NCBI GenBank assembly: GCA_021018815.1 | Contig: JAITYX010000054.1 | Coordinates: forward strand, 2,666,001-2,730,000 | DNA length: 64,000 bases | Source: Talinum fruticosum | Lineage: Eukaryota; Streptophyta; Magnoliopsida; Caryophyllales; Talinaceae | Reading direction: 5' to 3' | Part shown: piece by piece, positions 1 to 11,820 of the stretch | Position numbering within the stretch: position 1 is the stretch's first letter | Layout of the letters: each line of letters begins with the position of its first letter | Translations under genes and position numbers: made by a program | The notes under the pieces: generated by a model | The model's database searches: none | Seen by the model: only the letters and a program-made list of their open reading frames with translations | What the model was told of the DNA's origin: nothing

Positions 1-338
1 GTGAAAGGAGGATCTTGTTTGAAGGTCCTTTCGGGTTTTGTTGGTACCTCGGTGACGAGTCACGCCTCAAATTCGGGTTAGCACATGGCCTCCATTTCTT
101 CCGGTTGATCCACCTCAAACCATGTTCTACCTTCGCTCCCTTCCTCAACAAGAGCAAGTCACTACTACCATCAAGTATCCTTATACCTCACTCTTGAATT
201 TATACACGTCCTATGCTCATCATGAGGGGCGGATCATGACTCAACTAATGAGTTCTTACCTCTTTCTCTCCTTATCATAGTTGAATTTCTTTCATGAAAA
301 TTAACTTTATCTTTTGGTATCTTACTCCGACGAATATT
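1..338. other. Left edge: degenerate sequence split off by solo LTR
   Basis: I recognise no gene here. The stretch continues at 1,955 once the solo LTR (339-1,949) and one target-site copy are removed. A 60-codon open frame at 15-197 has no recognisable motif. By position it should belong to the opposite-strand gene region of the old gypsy element G, but this segment has no second copy in the window to confirm that. Confidence 0.4.
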
Positions 339-1949
339 TGAAGGTTTGCTCGGGGAGAGTCCGAGTCACCCTAGAGGGGAGGTGAATAGGGTGATGGAGG
401 TTTTTCATGAAGAATAAGCTCTTTTCTTCAAAGTACGAGACGAAACATATTCCGAGTCTAAAACGTGGTCGGACAAGTATGAACTCGGAATTACGAGTAA
501 AGAGTATGTAAGCGGACTTAAACTAAGACTGTGAGTTTGTCCGAGTCTAGAATGAACTCGGAAAGTAAAGACACGAAGGTGCGTGGAAACCCTCCTGGGG
601 CGGAAAACCACGGACCGTGCTAATCCAAGCACGAAGTCAAATCCACTATTTTGAGTCCACAAAATACGATGAGGCTGATCGAAACCCAAGTTGCTCCCTT
701 TGACAACTCTTTACACGTTTTTCCTAGACTTAGAAATTCCTTTATCCGATCTAGTACTTCCTAGTCGAGATAACCCTTATAGCTAGGGACAACCGAGCTG
801 AGTTAATCCTTACGACTCGATCAAGGGACCTTACTTTAGAGAGTAAGAAAGAGAGTGTTTGTAACTAAGTACAAGACCTTACAACTCGGAATATATTGAA
901 TTACAGATTGGGAGTTGTAAGTAGAAGATTGAGAGTGAACACAATGACTTTGTTCAAGTACGTGTATTGACAATAGGTTCGGCAATCTTCAAATGTTGAG
1001 AGTTGGCTTCTTTAAATAGATGACCAGGCAGCATAGCCGTTATCTCCATCTTCCGACCGGGAGTCCATTGTGACCGTTGTTAAGAACTTTCCGAGTCACT
1101 CGAAAGTATCCGTTAAGACATGAACGTTGGGCAACGGTTCTTGACCGCTTTGGAAGTCCCAAAACTGCTGGTGGTATCTCAAAGGATAAGGTGGAAACCA
1201 CCGTTTAGCTTGGCGTTGCGGTTTTCCAGTTTTGGAAGCGACAGCCACTGACGCAATCTTATGAGGCTAGGTCGGAGGTGGAAAAAGCCTTGTCTCGCTT
1301 GGTGATTTGACGTTTTGAAGCCGGTTACTTTTGTATTTTCAAAAGGTGTATCCTCGTTTGAATAACCTACAAAAGTAAATCAATTTTGGTTCTCAAAGTA
1401 TAAAATACTTTGGTCCAAGATTAGACATAGATAATAATATAATTAGAGTAATTACCGGACTAATTATCCGAGTCGGAAAAGGAATGGGATTTTACGAGTC
1501 TAATATCCATCAAACTCAAATTCCATCCGAGTTAGTCTAAGCAAGAATCAAGTTACGTAAAGAACATCGAGTGAAACAACTTCATATAGACTAAGCATGA
1601 TTCGGACTAGAAGTGCTAACTACAACGAGTAAGACCTGTAATGAGAAGTCGGACTCGAGTGCGATTATGCGAAATACTAGTCATTTGAACATGCGATATT
1701 TCTAAGTGATGAGAGACTCGGAAGCTGTGTGAGACGGCATGAATGTAAATCTAGTTTCCGAGTCTCACGAGACAAGCAAAGAATACAAGAAATAGATGTT
1801 GTATCACTTTAGAGAAAAAGCTATATTGCGAGAAAAGTTTCTAAGTTACGAGAGAATGCCTTGGAATCAAAACTCTATACATAAGAAAATCTTATACCTG
1901 ATTCCTTTGGTTCAACTCGGAATTGTGCGGAGTTAGATCCGAGTCTTCA
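339..1949 (-). mobile_element. Solo LTR of SIRE-like Ty1/copia element (E)
   Basis: This is a 1,611-bp LTR read on the minus strand. It starts TGAAGACTCGG (complement of 1,939-1,949) and ends in CCTTCA (complement of 339-344), the same termini as the LTRs of elements A, B and C. The 5-bp direct repeat ATATT lies at 334-338 and 1,950-1,954 with no mismatch. Neither side carries the primer-binding site or polypurine tract found next to the LTRs of full elements, so the internal region was lost by LTR-LTR recombination. It is about 130-190 bp longer than the other LTRs of this family. A TATA-like stretch lies near 1,012-1,020 on the minus strand. Confidence 0.88.
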
Positions 1950-1954
1950 ATATT

Positions 1955-2685
1955 CACTTTCCGAGCCTTGACGTGGACGTTACTCAACCTAGGGAATCTC
2001 CTCGTTATGTGAGAATTCCTAAAATCCTTAAAGAAGAATGTGTTGGCCATCCTTTCCCTAGGAATTGACAAGGGGTAAGAGTTTCACGATCTTTACTTTT
2101 AATTGTATGCTAAATGCATTTTTGCTGATACCATTGAATAAATTTTGTAGTACGACCAGGAACAATCATGAAGCATGTCCATTAACCTTCAATCGAGCTT
2201 AGGGAATCCGAGATTTCCTCACTGGGAGAACTTTTCCAACTTTCCGGGTAAGTCTTTAGTTAGTGGAGTTGTCACTTTATCGAGCTTTTAGTGAATGTGC
2301 TAATTGCTCCTACACTTTAGAGGCGGCGATCTAGAGCATCTTCATAGGGAGGCTTCCTTAGTGGATCAGGAGCACATACCCATCAACTTGACCAACAAGC
2401 ACCTTCGGGTGCTTCATCTAAGGTAGGTTCTTCCCAGCGCTCATCATGGTGTGCACATCGTCGGAGTACGTTTGAAGCCCATCTTTTTGAGGAGAGTCCG
2501 GATATCTCGCCCCTTCAAGCTTTCGATCGTCAATCCTCTTCATTTCCCTCGGGCTTCTTATAGTAGACCATCTCATAGAGCATCCCAATCTTGGGATCAC
2601 GGAGTCGGTGCTTATCAAGGTGGTGGAGAAGGCCGGTTCTCCACATCCGTCTTGGAGGACTTGGGGAATTACATCTTCGATGACG
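1955..2685 (+). pseudogene. Remnant of opposite-strand gene 1 of gypsy element G
   Basis: The 3' part (about 2,440-2,685) is clearly related to 43,238-43,495: both end in a plus-strand frame reading LEDxGNYIFDD followed by an acidic tail. Upstream are two short intron-like intervals with GT...AG borders, 2,075-2,150 (GTAAGAG to TTTTGTAG) and 2,248-2,320 (GTAAGTC to CACTTTAG), which suggests a spliced plus-strand gene. Element A is inserted just before the expected stop codon. Stops occur in all frames of the intervening exon, so the gene is dead. I do not recognise the protein. By context it is an extra gene on the strand opposite gypsy pol, a known arrangement in plant Tat-lineage elements. 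Confidence 0.45.
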
Positions 2686-2690
2686 CTTCT

Positions 2691-4115
2691 TAAAGAATCA
2701 GGTATATAACTCTCTTTCTCTCTTAGGTTTTGATTCTAAGTCATTCTGTGTTTTTCAGAATTCTTTATCTAAGTTTCATTCGATTCGACCCACTCGTAAA
2801 GCACTTCACTACATATCTTTAATATGTGTATTTGACCCACTCGGACATCACTCGGAACCATCGCATGAACAAATAATTTCGTGTCACACTTAGTCTAAGT
2901 ACTCGACTTCTTGCTTCAAGTTAAAATGAACTACACCATTAATTCTTTATCTTTAAGTCGGTTTATTCTTGGAGAATTATTTGTTAGATCAAGTTTATAT
3001 ATCCCGATTTTCTACACTCTCTAAGTTGATCATTTATGGATTGACTCAAGATGGAATTTGAACCTAATGGATATTAGACTCGGAAAATTCCACTCTTTTA
3101 GTCCAAAAATAATTAAGCACTTAATTACTCTAATTTAATTATTAATTGTGTCGAACCTTGGACCAAAGTATTTTTATACTTTGAGAACCAAAGTGATTTG
3201 CTTTTGTAGGTTGTTGATACAAGCCTAATCTATTTTTGAAATACAAAAGCAACCAGTTTCTAGCCATTAAACACCAGCGAGATAGAAAATAGCTACTTCG
3301 GACATGGCTCACACACCGTGCCGGGGTTGTTTATTTCCAAAGCTGGAAAACTCCAACTCTGGGTCTAACGGTTGTTTCCACCTTAGTTTTCAATCACCAC
3401 TAGATGATTGGACCATCTTTTGGAGCTAAGAAGCTTTGAACAATGTTCACATCCCAACGGATCTCTTCTTAGTGACTTAGAATAGCCGTTGCAACGGCTA
3501 GTGAAGATCACAAGTTTAGAATCAGTCTCAATGGTCATTCTGCTTGGATGTTTATAAACGAAGCCACTTTGCAAGACTAGGAGATTGTTGTCGAACATAT
3601 TCAACACTTACTTAATGCATTCTTATTTAATCTTCTACTTTACAACTCCTAATATGTAATTCTTGAATTGTGAAGAAAGTCTTCTAATCACTTACATTCT
3701 TTACTTAATTTCTTTGTAAGTCACTTGACTGAGCTGTAAGGGTCAACTCAACTTAGTTGTCCCTAACTATAAGGGTTAACTTAGTCGGAAGTACTAGATC
3801 GGATAAGGGAACTTCGAGTCTATGAAAACCTTGTAATGGAATTGTATAAGGGAACAATTTTGGTAAGAGTCAGTCCTTTGTAAATGAGGATTCAATTAGT
3901 GGATTTGACTTGCTGCTTGGATTAGAATTGTTTATGGTTTTCTACACCGGGAGGGTTTCCACGTATTTCGTTTGTCAACCTTTCGAGTCCAATCTAGACT
4001 CGGAAATTGCTTCGCTCGGTTTTGTGTAAAAAGAGTTTGATTTTTATCTAAAATCTTTCATCACCCTATTCAGTCCCCTCTAGGCTGACTTAGTCTCTCC
4101 AAGACCAAACCTTCA
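2691..4115 (+). repeat. 5' LTR of element A
   Basis: This 1,425-bp LTR matches the 3' LTR at 21,658-23,090 along its whole length in the same orientation. The start is mutated (TAAAGAATCAGG against TGAAGACTCGGG in the 3' copy) and the end CCTTCA is intact. A TATA-like box, TATAAA, lies at 3,553-3,558, where the 3' LTR has TATAAATA. The two LTRs differ by many substitutions and small indels, so the insertion is old. Confidence 0.85.
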
Positions 4116-4116
4116 A

Positions 4117-4133
4117 TTGGTATCAAAGCCTAG
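4117..4133 (+). promoter_or_regulatory. Primer-binding site of element A
   Basis: TTGGTATCAAAGCCTAG directly follows the LTR. It is one base off the usual plant copia initiator-methionine tRNA complement TGGTATCAGAGC. The same site follows the 5' LTRs of B (minus strand, 19,208-19,225) and C (34,651 on). Confidence 0.85.
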
Positions 4134-4173
4134 CCTTTCAAAAGGATCTCACAATCTAAACATTTAAAGATCA

Positions 4174-5960
4174 TATGGCTCATAACACTTGGAGAGTTCA
4201 ATGAAGGAAGATCATCTACCGGACCACCTAAGTTCAAGGGGTCAAACTTTGTACATTGGAAGAAGATGATGGAATGTTTCCTAATGGATAACGATGAAGA
4301 TGTCTAGAACATCATCCGGAATGGGAACTTCTTTTAAACATAGATGGAAAGAATCATATATGTGCCCAAAGAAAAATTTGATTACACTCATCGAAGAGAC
4401 TAAGAAGTTCGGAAAGAACATCAAAGCTATGAACACGAGTGATGTGTGCCATCAACTCAACGAGAATACAACAAAGTGTGAGCTCGTGATATAGCCAAAG
4501 AGGTGTGGGACACTCTTGTTAGCACCTATGAAGGAACAAGTCAAGTGAAGCAGGCGAAGATAAGTCAATATCTTCACAAGTATAAGTTGTTCAAGATGGA
4601 GCCGAAGAGAACATCTTACATATGTATGTTTGTTCACCGAGATCACCAACAATCTCAAGTCTCTGGGTAGAAAGATCTCTCACTAAGAAATGGGTAGAAA
4701 AATTATGAGAAGTCTACCAAAGAGAAGATGGGGTCCCAAGGTGACAACCATTGAAGAGGCTCGGAACCTCTTTCAAATAAAGCAAAATGAGCTTATTGGG
4801 AAGTTGCTCACTTATGAGATTCATCCGGAAGAAGAGGATGCCGAGGTTAGGCCAAAATGGAACACTGCACTCGAAGGCCTAAGAAATAGGATGTCCAAGT
4901 CTAAGCTCCTCGGAATCGGAAGAGGATCCCATGGCACTCATTGCCCGAGGCTTTAAAAAGATTATGAAGTATAAGAAGTTACAAAAGATGCCAAAGGAAG
5001 AGTTCTATAAGAATGATCGGAAGGACAGAAAAGGTAACTACTCATCCCCATCAAAGTTATCTTTAATTAAGAACTCGTGTTGTTTTCAATGTGGCAGCAA
5101 GGAGCACATAGTCAAAGACTCGTCCAAAGAAAAAGAAGGACAGAAAGAAGAAAATGGCTATGAGGGCTACCTGGAGTGATGATGACTCATTTGAAGAAGA
5201 TAATTATGATGACTTAAAGTGTCTTATAGCACTAACAAACTCATAAGCCGAATCCGAGTCAAACGATGACAACTCGGATATTGAGGAGACAAGTCCTCCG
5301 TGAGGTAATTGAATACTTCCTTATGTTCCCCAAAGTTGCCGGATATATTTTTACTTTGGAAGAAAAGTCATGGTCTAACTCTTCTAATTTCAAAGAACAA
5401 CTTAAGTCTCTTACTACTGAGAGAAATGTTTTCAAAAATGATTTAGAAAATCCGAGACAAAATCTGAAAGTGCTTGAGACCGAGTGCTCAAGACAATGAG
5501 ACTAAGTCCGAGTCACTCATAACGAGAGAATGAGCAAGCTGAAAGGAAGCTCAATGAGTCGCAAGAGCTTGGTTTAAAACTCACTCAAGGTCGGAAAAAC
5601 CTTGATCTTTTACTAGGCTCTCAGTGTGTCTCATTCAGGAAAGGATGACTTGGTTACAATTCGAAAAGGAATCTAATTCTTACTCTAGTCTTTTTAAAAG
5701 CGATTCTAGAACTGTAAGGTTCAAGAAGGCTGAGCATGGTCCCATTCATACAAATGAAATGAGGATTGAGCCCATATCAGTTTACAAGAAAAAGCCTTCT
5801 CCACCTTTTAACAAAAGAAAAGATTTTCGGAGAAAAGAGACAGACTCGGTTTCTAAATACCAAACCCAAAATCATTCAATTCTGGGTTCCAAAAGTGCCC
5901 TTCCTCATAAAAGAACCACAAGTAAAAGGAGTTATTGGGTTTGTAAAAGGAAGTGGGAAA
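4174..5960 (+). pseudogene. Broken gag of element A
   Basis: Gag forms the capsid-like particle that packages element RNA. The frame would start at ATG 4,174 (MAHNT) and stops soon after. Pieces of the UBN2-type copia gag domain are readable in shifting frames: the VWDTLVSTYEGTSQVKQAK region at about 4,505-4,560 and the GRKISH region near 4,670. A zinc knuckle at 5,081-5,122 reads CFQCGSKEHIVKDS, so the last cysteine of CX2CX4HX4C is now serine. A basic lysine-rich tail follows. At least five frameshifts or stops are present between 4,200 and 5,960. Confidence 0.75.
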
Positions 5961-5983
5961 GGTTAGTCTGTTTCGTTTTATAG

Positions 5984-6268
5984 GTGACTCAGAAAAGAAG
6001 GTACTTGGATAGTGGCTGCTTATGCCATATGTTTGGAGATTCAAGAATCTTCTTAGAGTTTGAAGATCTCAAAGGAGGCAAAGTCACATTTCGAAACAAT
6101 AGTAAAGGCAAGATAGTCGGGATTGGTAAGATATGTGAAGGAAACAACTTAGTCGGTTCAGTCTACTTCATCAAAGGGCTTAAATACAATCTCCTCAGCA
6201 TGTCTCAGCTATGTGACAAAGGCCTTGAGGTAAGGTTCACTCGGACCAACTACTACATTTCGATGTAG
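5984..6268 (+). pseudogene. Copia aspartic protease remnant, element A
   Basis: The 94-residue open frame begins just before LDSGC, which keeps the D-S-G catalytic triad of retrotransposon aspartic proteases. It then reads FGDSRIF and SKGKIVGIGKI, both typical of this copia protease. It matches the protease of element B at 17,050-17,330. It ends at a stop near 6,268, where the neighbouring pre-integrase region continues in another frame. Confidence 0.75.
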
Positions 6269-6378
6269 TCACCAAAGAGACAAAGCTCTCAAGTCTCGAG
6301 TCGGTTAACACTTATACCATTCCTCTTTCGGACTCTAGTTAGAATTTATCTTGCTTAAAAGCATATTTGAATGATAAT

Positions 6379-7240
6379 TCATGGACTTGGGATCGTAGAC
6401 TAGGTCATATTATCATGCATACTATCAAGAAACTTGCATCTCAAGGATTGGTTAGGGGCTTACCTAACGGTGCATTTAAGAAAGATAAAATCAGTAAAGC
6501 ATGCATAAAAGGAAAGTAAGTCGGATCATCTTTCAAACCACTCAAAACTGTGTATACATCCAAAGTGCTTGAATTAGTTCACACGGATTTGTGTGGTGAA
6601 ATTCCTGTGAAAAGCTTAGGAGGTAAATCTTATGTGCTTGTCATTATTGATGATTTTTCACAATTTAGCTGGGTGTGTTTTCTGAAGAACAAGAATGAAG
6701 CATTAAAAGAGTTCACTAAGATCTATAGGCAAATTCAAGTTGAGTCTCAAACTCGGATCGAAGGATTCGAACCGACCATGGAAGAGAGTTCGAGTACTCG
6801 GAATTTACAGAGTTCCGTGACAAGAATGAGATTTCTCATAACTTCTCTACACCAAGAAGTCCTCAACAAAATGGAGTAGTGGAGAGGAAGAACAAAACTC
6901 TTGAGGAAATAGGAAGGACCATGATGATTGAAAATGATCTACCTTACTATTTTTGGCTGAGGCGATCAACACAACAAACCGCACACTCAATAGATGCCTC
7001 ATCGGACCTATCTTGAAGAAGACACCCTATAAGCTATACAAGGGAAAGAAACCCACCATCTCCTACTTCGGACCATTTGGGTGTAAATGCTTCGTGCACA
7101 ACAATGGTAAGGAGCATCCGACTAAGTTTGATGCTAGGTCGGATGAAGGTATATTTATGGGTTACTCATCTTATAGTAAAGCTTATCAACTACTAAGTTT
7201 GATGCACAATAGTAGAAGAAAGTATCCACGTTGTCTTTGA
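6379..7240 (+). pseudogene. Copia integrase remnant, element A
   Basis: The stretch begins with the HHCC-type pre-integrase zinc region (WDRRLGH at about 6,385-6,405). The first cysteine of the pair is lost (PNGAF where element B has PNCAF). The catalytic core follows: HTDLCGEI carries the first aspartate and IIDDFSQFSWV the second. The third catalytic residue falls in the NGVVERKNKTL stretch near 6,860-6,900, interrupted by a stop. The downstream part (7,000-7,235) reads PYKLYKGKKPTISYFGPFGC, a conserved end of copia integrase. Several frameshifts are present. Confidence 0.75.
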
Positions 7241-7400
7241 TAAGATTGATCATGGCAGGATAAGTGAATCCACATTCTCAAATCTCAAGCTTAACGAGAG
7301 ATGAAGTTAACCTTGCTGAAGCTGAGCTCGAAAAAGACAAAACAGAAGGACCGAGATAACTCAAATTGAGGCAACTCGGAATGAACCAACTTAGAATGTT

Positions 7401-8122
7401 GTGACTCGGAATGAGCAAACTCAAGAGCCAGCTCGAATCGTTGAAGAACAAGTCAATACGAGAGACTTAGCAAGATCAAATAAGCCTATTAAGCCAACAA
7501 ACTTAGTGAAACAGAGGACGGGTAGAGTGTTCAATTATGCATCCTGTCACCCACCCGAGAATATACTTTCTGATATCAACAGTGGGGTAAGAACTCGTTC
7601 TTCTTTACAAAATCTGTGTGCATTCTCTACATTTTATGCACCTAGCATGTATATCAAATTGTATCAATTATTCATCTAGCATGTACATCAAATTGTATCA
7701 AATGGATGTTAAATGTGCTTTTCTTAATGGTTTTATCGAAGAGGAAGTCTATGTTGAGCAACCCCTAGATTTGAAAACTCATAATTTCCAAATCATGTTT
7801 TCAAGTTGCAAAAGATTTATATGGTCTTAAACAAGCTCCCCAAGCTTGGTATGAAAGACTAAGCAGTTTCTTGGTTGAAAATGATTTCAAAAGAGGTCGG
7901 ATAGACAAAACTCTTTTCTTAAAAACCAAGGGGAATGAGTTTCTTATCATTCAGATTTATGTTGATGATATCATTTTTGGAGCTACCAATAAAACTCTAT
8001 GCCAACAGCTTTTACGAGTTAATGAGATAGGAGTTCCAAACGAGTATGATGGGAGAACGCAATTTCTTTCTTGGTCTACAAATAAGACAAGACAAGGATG
8101 GCATCTATGTTCATATATCTAA
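7401..8122 (+). pseudogene. Copia reverse transcriptase remnant, element A
   Basis: Compared with elements B and C, about 0.3 kb of the N-terminal RT is missing: the frame passes from NLCAFS (about 7,608) almost directly to MYIKLYQ. At the scar a 34-bp segment is duplicated (CTAGCATGTA at 7,642 and at 7,676). The palm motif LYQMDVKCAFLNGF and the active site YVDD (7,958-7,969) are still readable, in separate frames. Confidence 0.8.
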
Positions 8123-8429
8123 GTATACCAAGGAGTTATTAAAGAAATACAAGCTATAAGATTTGCAGCGTGCAACAACACCTATGAGTAGCAGTTTGAA
8201 ACTGGACTCGGACTGAAAATGGTAAAGTCGTAGATCGAAACTCTACGAAGTATCATTGGATCATTACTTTATCTCATATCTAGTAGGCTAGATATCATGT
8301 TTAGTGTCTCGCCTTTGTACAAGATTTCAAGCTAATCCAAAAGAATCACATCTCACTCGTGGTGAATAGAATTTTTAGATATCTTACAGGGACTCCGAAT
8401 CTTGATCTATGGTTTTCAAAAGACTCATA

Positions 8430-8605
8430 GCTCACTCTCACTGGATACTCGGATGCTGACTATGCTGGATACAAGGTTGATAGAAAAAGCATATTGAGCT
8501 TGAATTTATTCCTACTAGATTTTAGTTAGTCGACATTTTCACTAAGCCTCTTAGTGAAGATCAATTTTATTTTATTAGGAATGAACTTGGCATGATTAAT
8601 ACATG
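8430..8605 (+). pseudogene. RNase H remnant of element A, internally deleted
   Basis: YSDADYAGYKVDRKS, the start of the copia RNase H, is present at about 8,447-8,492. The sequence then jumps to the domain end (ELEFIPT, then DIFTKPLSED). Element B keeps the intervening part at about 14,290-14,590, so roughly 0.3 kb, including the rest of the RNase H fold, is deleted here. The usual end of copia pol follows at about 8,605. Confidence 0.75.
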
Positions 8606-8999
8606 ATTATGTGATTATTGCATGAATTATTCTTACATGATTATGTGCTATGTTCTTTGATTGAATAACAATTGGATAAGTTGAATCGGAATGAAACCGA
8701 GCTATGAGTTATTAGTATTCCGAGTGTTCTTAGTCACTCGGAACACCTTACCGAGTCGGACTCGGTTTATTAGCAAAATGGGCATCAAAATTTTATGGTC
8801 ATCTCTAGATAAATGGAGAATCTCATAATTGTTTTCAAAAACTCTTTCTTCTCTCCCTTCGTCACGCACTTCAATAAGGAGAAACTAGTCGTTGGAAGAA
8901 AGCTATTGGAAAACTAGCCGTTATAGTGTAGAGTGACACAACAGTCTTAGAACCGTTGCTTGGGTTTTGGGTCGAAAGAAGGTTGGAAGTCTTTTCTGC

Positions 9000-9007
9000 T
9001 ATAAATA
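9000..9007 (+). promoter_or_regulatory. Internal TATA box ahead of ORF3, element A
   Basis: TATAAATA lies about 180 bp upstream of the ORF3 ATG (9,179) and is followed by a long CT-rich leader. Element B has a TATA-like sequence (13,814-13,821, minus strand) at the matching place. This suggests that ORF3 had its own promoter separate from the LTR. Confidence 0.5.
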
Positions 9008-9178
9008 GCACTCCTTCAATTTCTTTTCTTCACTTGACTCACTTGTTTACTTGCTCTCTTTTCTCTCATCACTCTCTTACACACTCGTGCTCATTTTCTC
9101 TCTCGTTCGAATTCTAACTCTCTGCTCTCTATTTAATCTCTCTTTACTTTCTCTTTTGCTCTCAATCTTTTTGCAACT

Positions 9179-10328
9179 ATGCCTAAGAGAGGAAGTGCTT
9201 GAGAGGGAGGGTCGGCCACCAAGAATGCCGGAACAAAATCCAAGACAGAGGCTGCCCAAGAAGGTGCCTCGGATTCAAAATGTTATGTCACCCAACGACT
9301 TCACCTTGCATGATAAATTCTTTCCTTCTACTTCTTTCTCGTGGTTGGAATGCATCAAAACACTCGATGTGTACAACTGTCTTTACTTTTGCGAGTACAT
9401 CTATCCGGATATAGTGTTTGAATTTTATTCCCATATGACTGCCAATAAAGGCGTCATAACTTCTACTGTTCGAGTTAAGACTGTTAAGATCAACCTTGCC
9501 CTTCTTCACAACCTTTTTGATGTGAAGACTCTTTTCTCAATTCTAACGTTGTACCTTTTATTGAAATCGCCGACGATTTCTTTGATAGGTATGCTAAAGA
9601 AGCTCCTAAGTTAAGGAAAATTTTCTCTGTGACTCGGATGAAATTCGAAGCAAAACTTCTTTGCTTCATTCCGATGAGAACCTTCTTTTCTCATCATTCC
9701 TATAAGGAGAACCCCAATTCAAAATTTCTTAAGGTTCTCTTTGATATTATAGAGGGCTATGAAATAGATCTCTTGTTGTCTATCTTCGAGCGAGATGACA
9801 ACCGTGCCAGCTCTTTCTAAGAAGTCCGGTTTCCTTTCGGGGCACATCCGACCGCTATTTTAAAATAGTTTAAGGTCCCTTTTCCCTCCGACCCTAAAGC
9901 TTGGTTGGAACCTACCGTCTGTCTGTAGCAGGAACGAGTTTTCGCATCTCGGATACCAGGAAGTCAAGCTTGGTGTCCGGATTCATTCATCCGAGTTACC
10001 TTAGACTCAAACTCGGACTTCACCACGAGTCCCAATTCGACCGTTGGACCCTCTAATACTCAACGTCCTCCTTCTTTTGAGCCGTTTACTCAAATGGTAA
10101 AAACAAATTTACTTATTTGACTGAGGATTTTCAAGTACTCGAAAATCTTAAAAACGTTTATTCTAGCCTTGGGTATGCTCTAAAAGAAAGCTTAATCTCA
10201 GCTCCGGGGAACCAAGAGTTAATTTATGAGCTTAAAGGGATTATTAAGGAACAATGCAACCATATCAAAACCCTCCAAGAGCGCCGATCAACAAGCAATC
10301 GAGGACTCGAATCCAATCACACTTCGAG
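9179..10328 (+). pseudogene. SIRE-type ORF3, first part, element A
   Basis: This third reading frame lies downstream of pol, where SIRE elements often carry an env-like or other extra ORF. It starts MPKRGSA and meets a TGA at codon 8; the body continues in other frames. The best part (9,600-9,780) reads VTRMKFEAKLLCFIPMRTFF, nearly the same as element B (VTRMKSEVGLLCYIPMRTFF). The overall pattern (EFYxN, GVITS, then VTRMK) resembles the family annotated as putative plant transposon protein, but I cannot confirm it by search. Element B is inserted at 10,334, and the C-terminal acidic tail resumes at 20,712. Confidence 0.55.
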
Positions 10329-10333
10329 GACTC

Positions 10334-11805
10334 TAAAGGTTTGCTCCTGGAGAGTCTAAGTCACCCTAAAGGGGCCTGAATAGTGTGATGAGGAAATTTG
10401 AACAAACTTAGAAACTTTTTACTTGGAAGAAGATAAACAAGTGAGTCCGAGTCTAGATTGGACTTAAAAATGTATACACTCATAAATACATGGAAACCCT
10501 CTTAAGGCGAGAAAACCACGGACAGTGTTGATCTAAGCACCAAGTCAAATCCACTATTTTGAATCCTCAAAATACAGATGGATCGACTCTACCGAATTGC
10601 TCCCTTAGACAATTCCTTACAATGTTTTCCTAAACTTAGAAGTTCCCTTATCTGATCTAGTACTTCCTAATTGAGATAACCCTTACAGTTAGGGACAATT
10701 GAGCTGAGTTAACCCTTACGGCTCAGTCAAGGGACCTTACTCGAAAGTATGAGAAGTATGTAATTGATTACAAGACTTTACCACTTAGAAAAATATTAAG
10801 TACGAGACTTGGAGTTGTAAGTAGAAGATTGAGTGAGTAATGCACTTAGAGAATTAGGTAATGTATTGATCAATAGTTTCAGCAATCTTCAAGTCTTTTA
10901 ATGTGGCTTATATTTTTAGATGACCAAGCAGAGTAGTCGTTGAGTTTGGTTTTGGACTGAAGTCTCTACTAGCCGTTGGAAGGGCTTCTCCGAGTTACTC
11001 GAAAAGATCCGTTGGTGTATAAATGTTGGGCAACGGCTATTTGCTCCAAAAGGTGTTCCAATCAACCGATGTGGTCCGAAAAGTAAGGCGAAAACAACTA
11101 TTGAGCTTGGTGTCGAATTTTTCTAGTTATGGAAACAGCGAGCCACGACACGGTGTCCGAGTCCTGTCCAGAAATGGCTAAAGCTGTCTGCTGGTGTTTA
11201 ACAGCTAAAAGTCTGGTTGCTTTTGAAATTCAAAAAGCTTTGTTTGAATAACCTACAAAAGCAAACAATATTGGTTCTCAAAGTATAAAATACTTTGGTT
11301 CAAGGTTAGGCACATATAATAATTATATTAGTATAATTAAATTCTTAATTATCTTTGGCCTAGAAGAGTGGAATATTCTAAGTCTAATATCAAGTAGGTT
11401 CAAACTCAGCTCCGAATAACTCCTGCAAAGATCAAGTACAAGAATAATCAAACAGAGAAAATCAACTTGATCTATCAAATAATCTTCTAAGACATAAACT
11501 GACTTAGACGAACTCGAGTAGAGAATAACTTGATTCCGAGTTAGCAAACACAGTGAAAACTTAGATAATATGCGTTAAAAGAATTATTTAATCATGCGAT
11601 GGTTCAAGTAGATTTTGAGTAGGTCAGAATGCCTTAGTAGAAAAGATATGAAACAAAGTGATATCCGAGTTACTCGGAACAAGGATGAAAACTTAGATAT
11701 GAGTTTCTATATAGCTCGGAATGACTTGCAATCAAAACTTACGAGAGATAGAAGTTTATACCTGAGTCTTTCATAAAATATTTAGAGTTAAAATCCGAGT
11801 CTTCA
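10334..11805 (-). repeat. 3' LTR of element B
   Basis: This 1,472-bp LTR matches 19,226-20,706 in the same orientation. On the minus strand it starts TGAAGACTCGGATTTT at 11,805 and ends at 10,334. It is directly preceded on that strand by the polypurine tract. Confidence 0.87.
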
Positions 11806-11820
11806 ATCTCCCTTTTTTAT
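11806..11820 (-). promoter_or_regulatory. Polypurine tract of element B
   Basis: The complement reads TAAAAAAGGGAGAT right up to the 3' LTR. It is the plus-strand DNA primer of retrotransposon replication and matches the tract of element A (AAAAAGGGGAGAT, 21,645-21,657). Confidence 0.8.

Noticed and set aside
9051..9259. Leucine/serine-rich plus-strand frame as a membrane protein
   Set aside because: It covers the CT-rich leader before ORF3; the hydrophobic residues come from CT-rich sequence, and it runs out of frame with the conserved ORF3 start.
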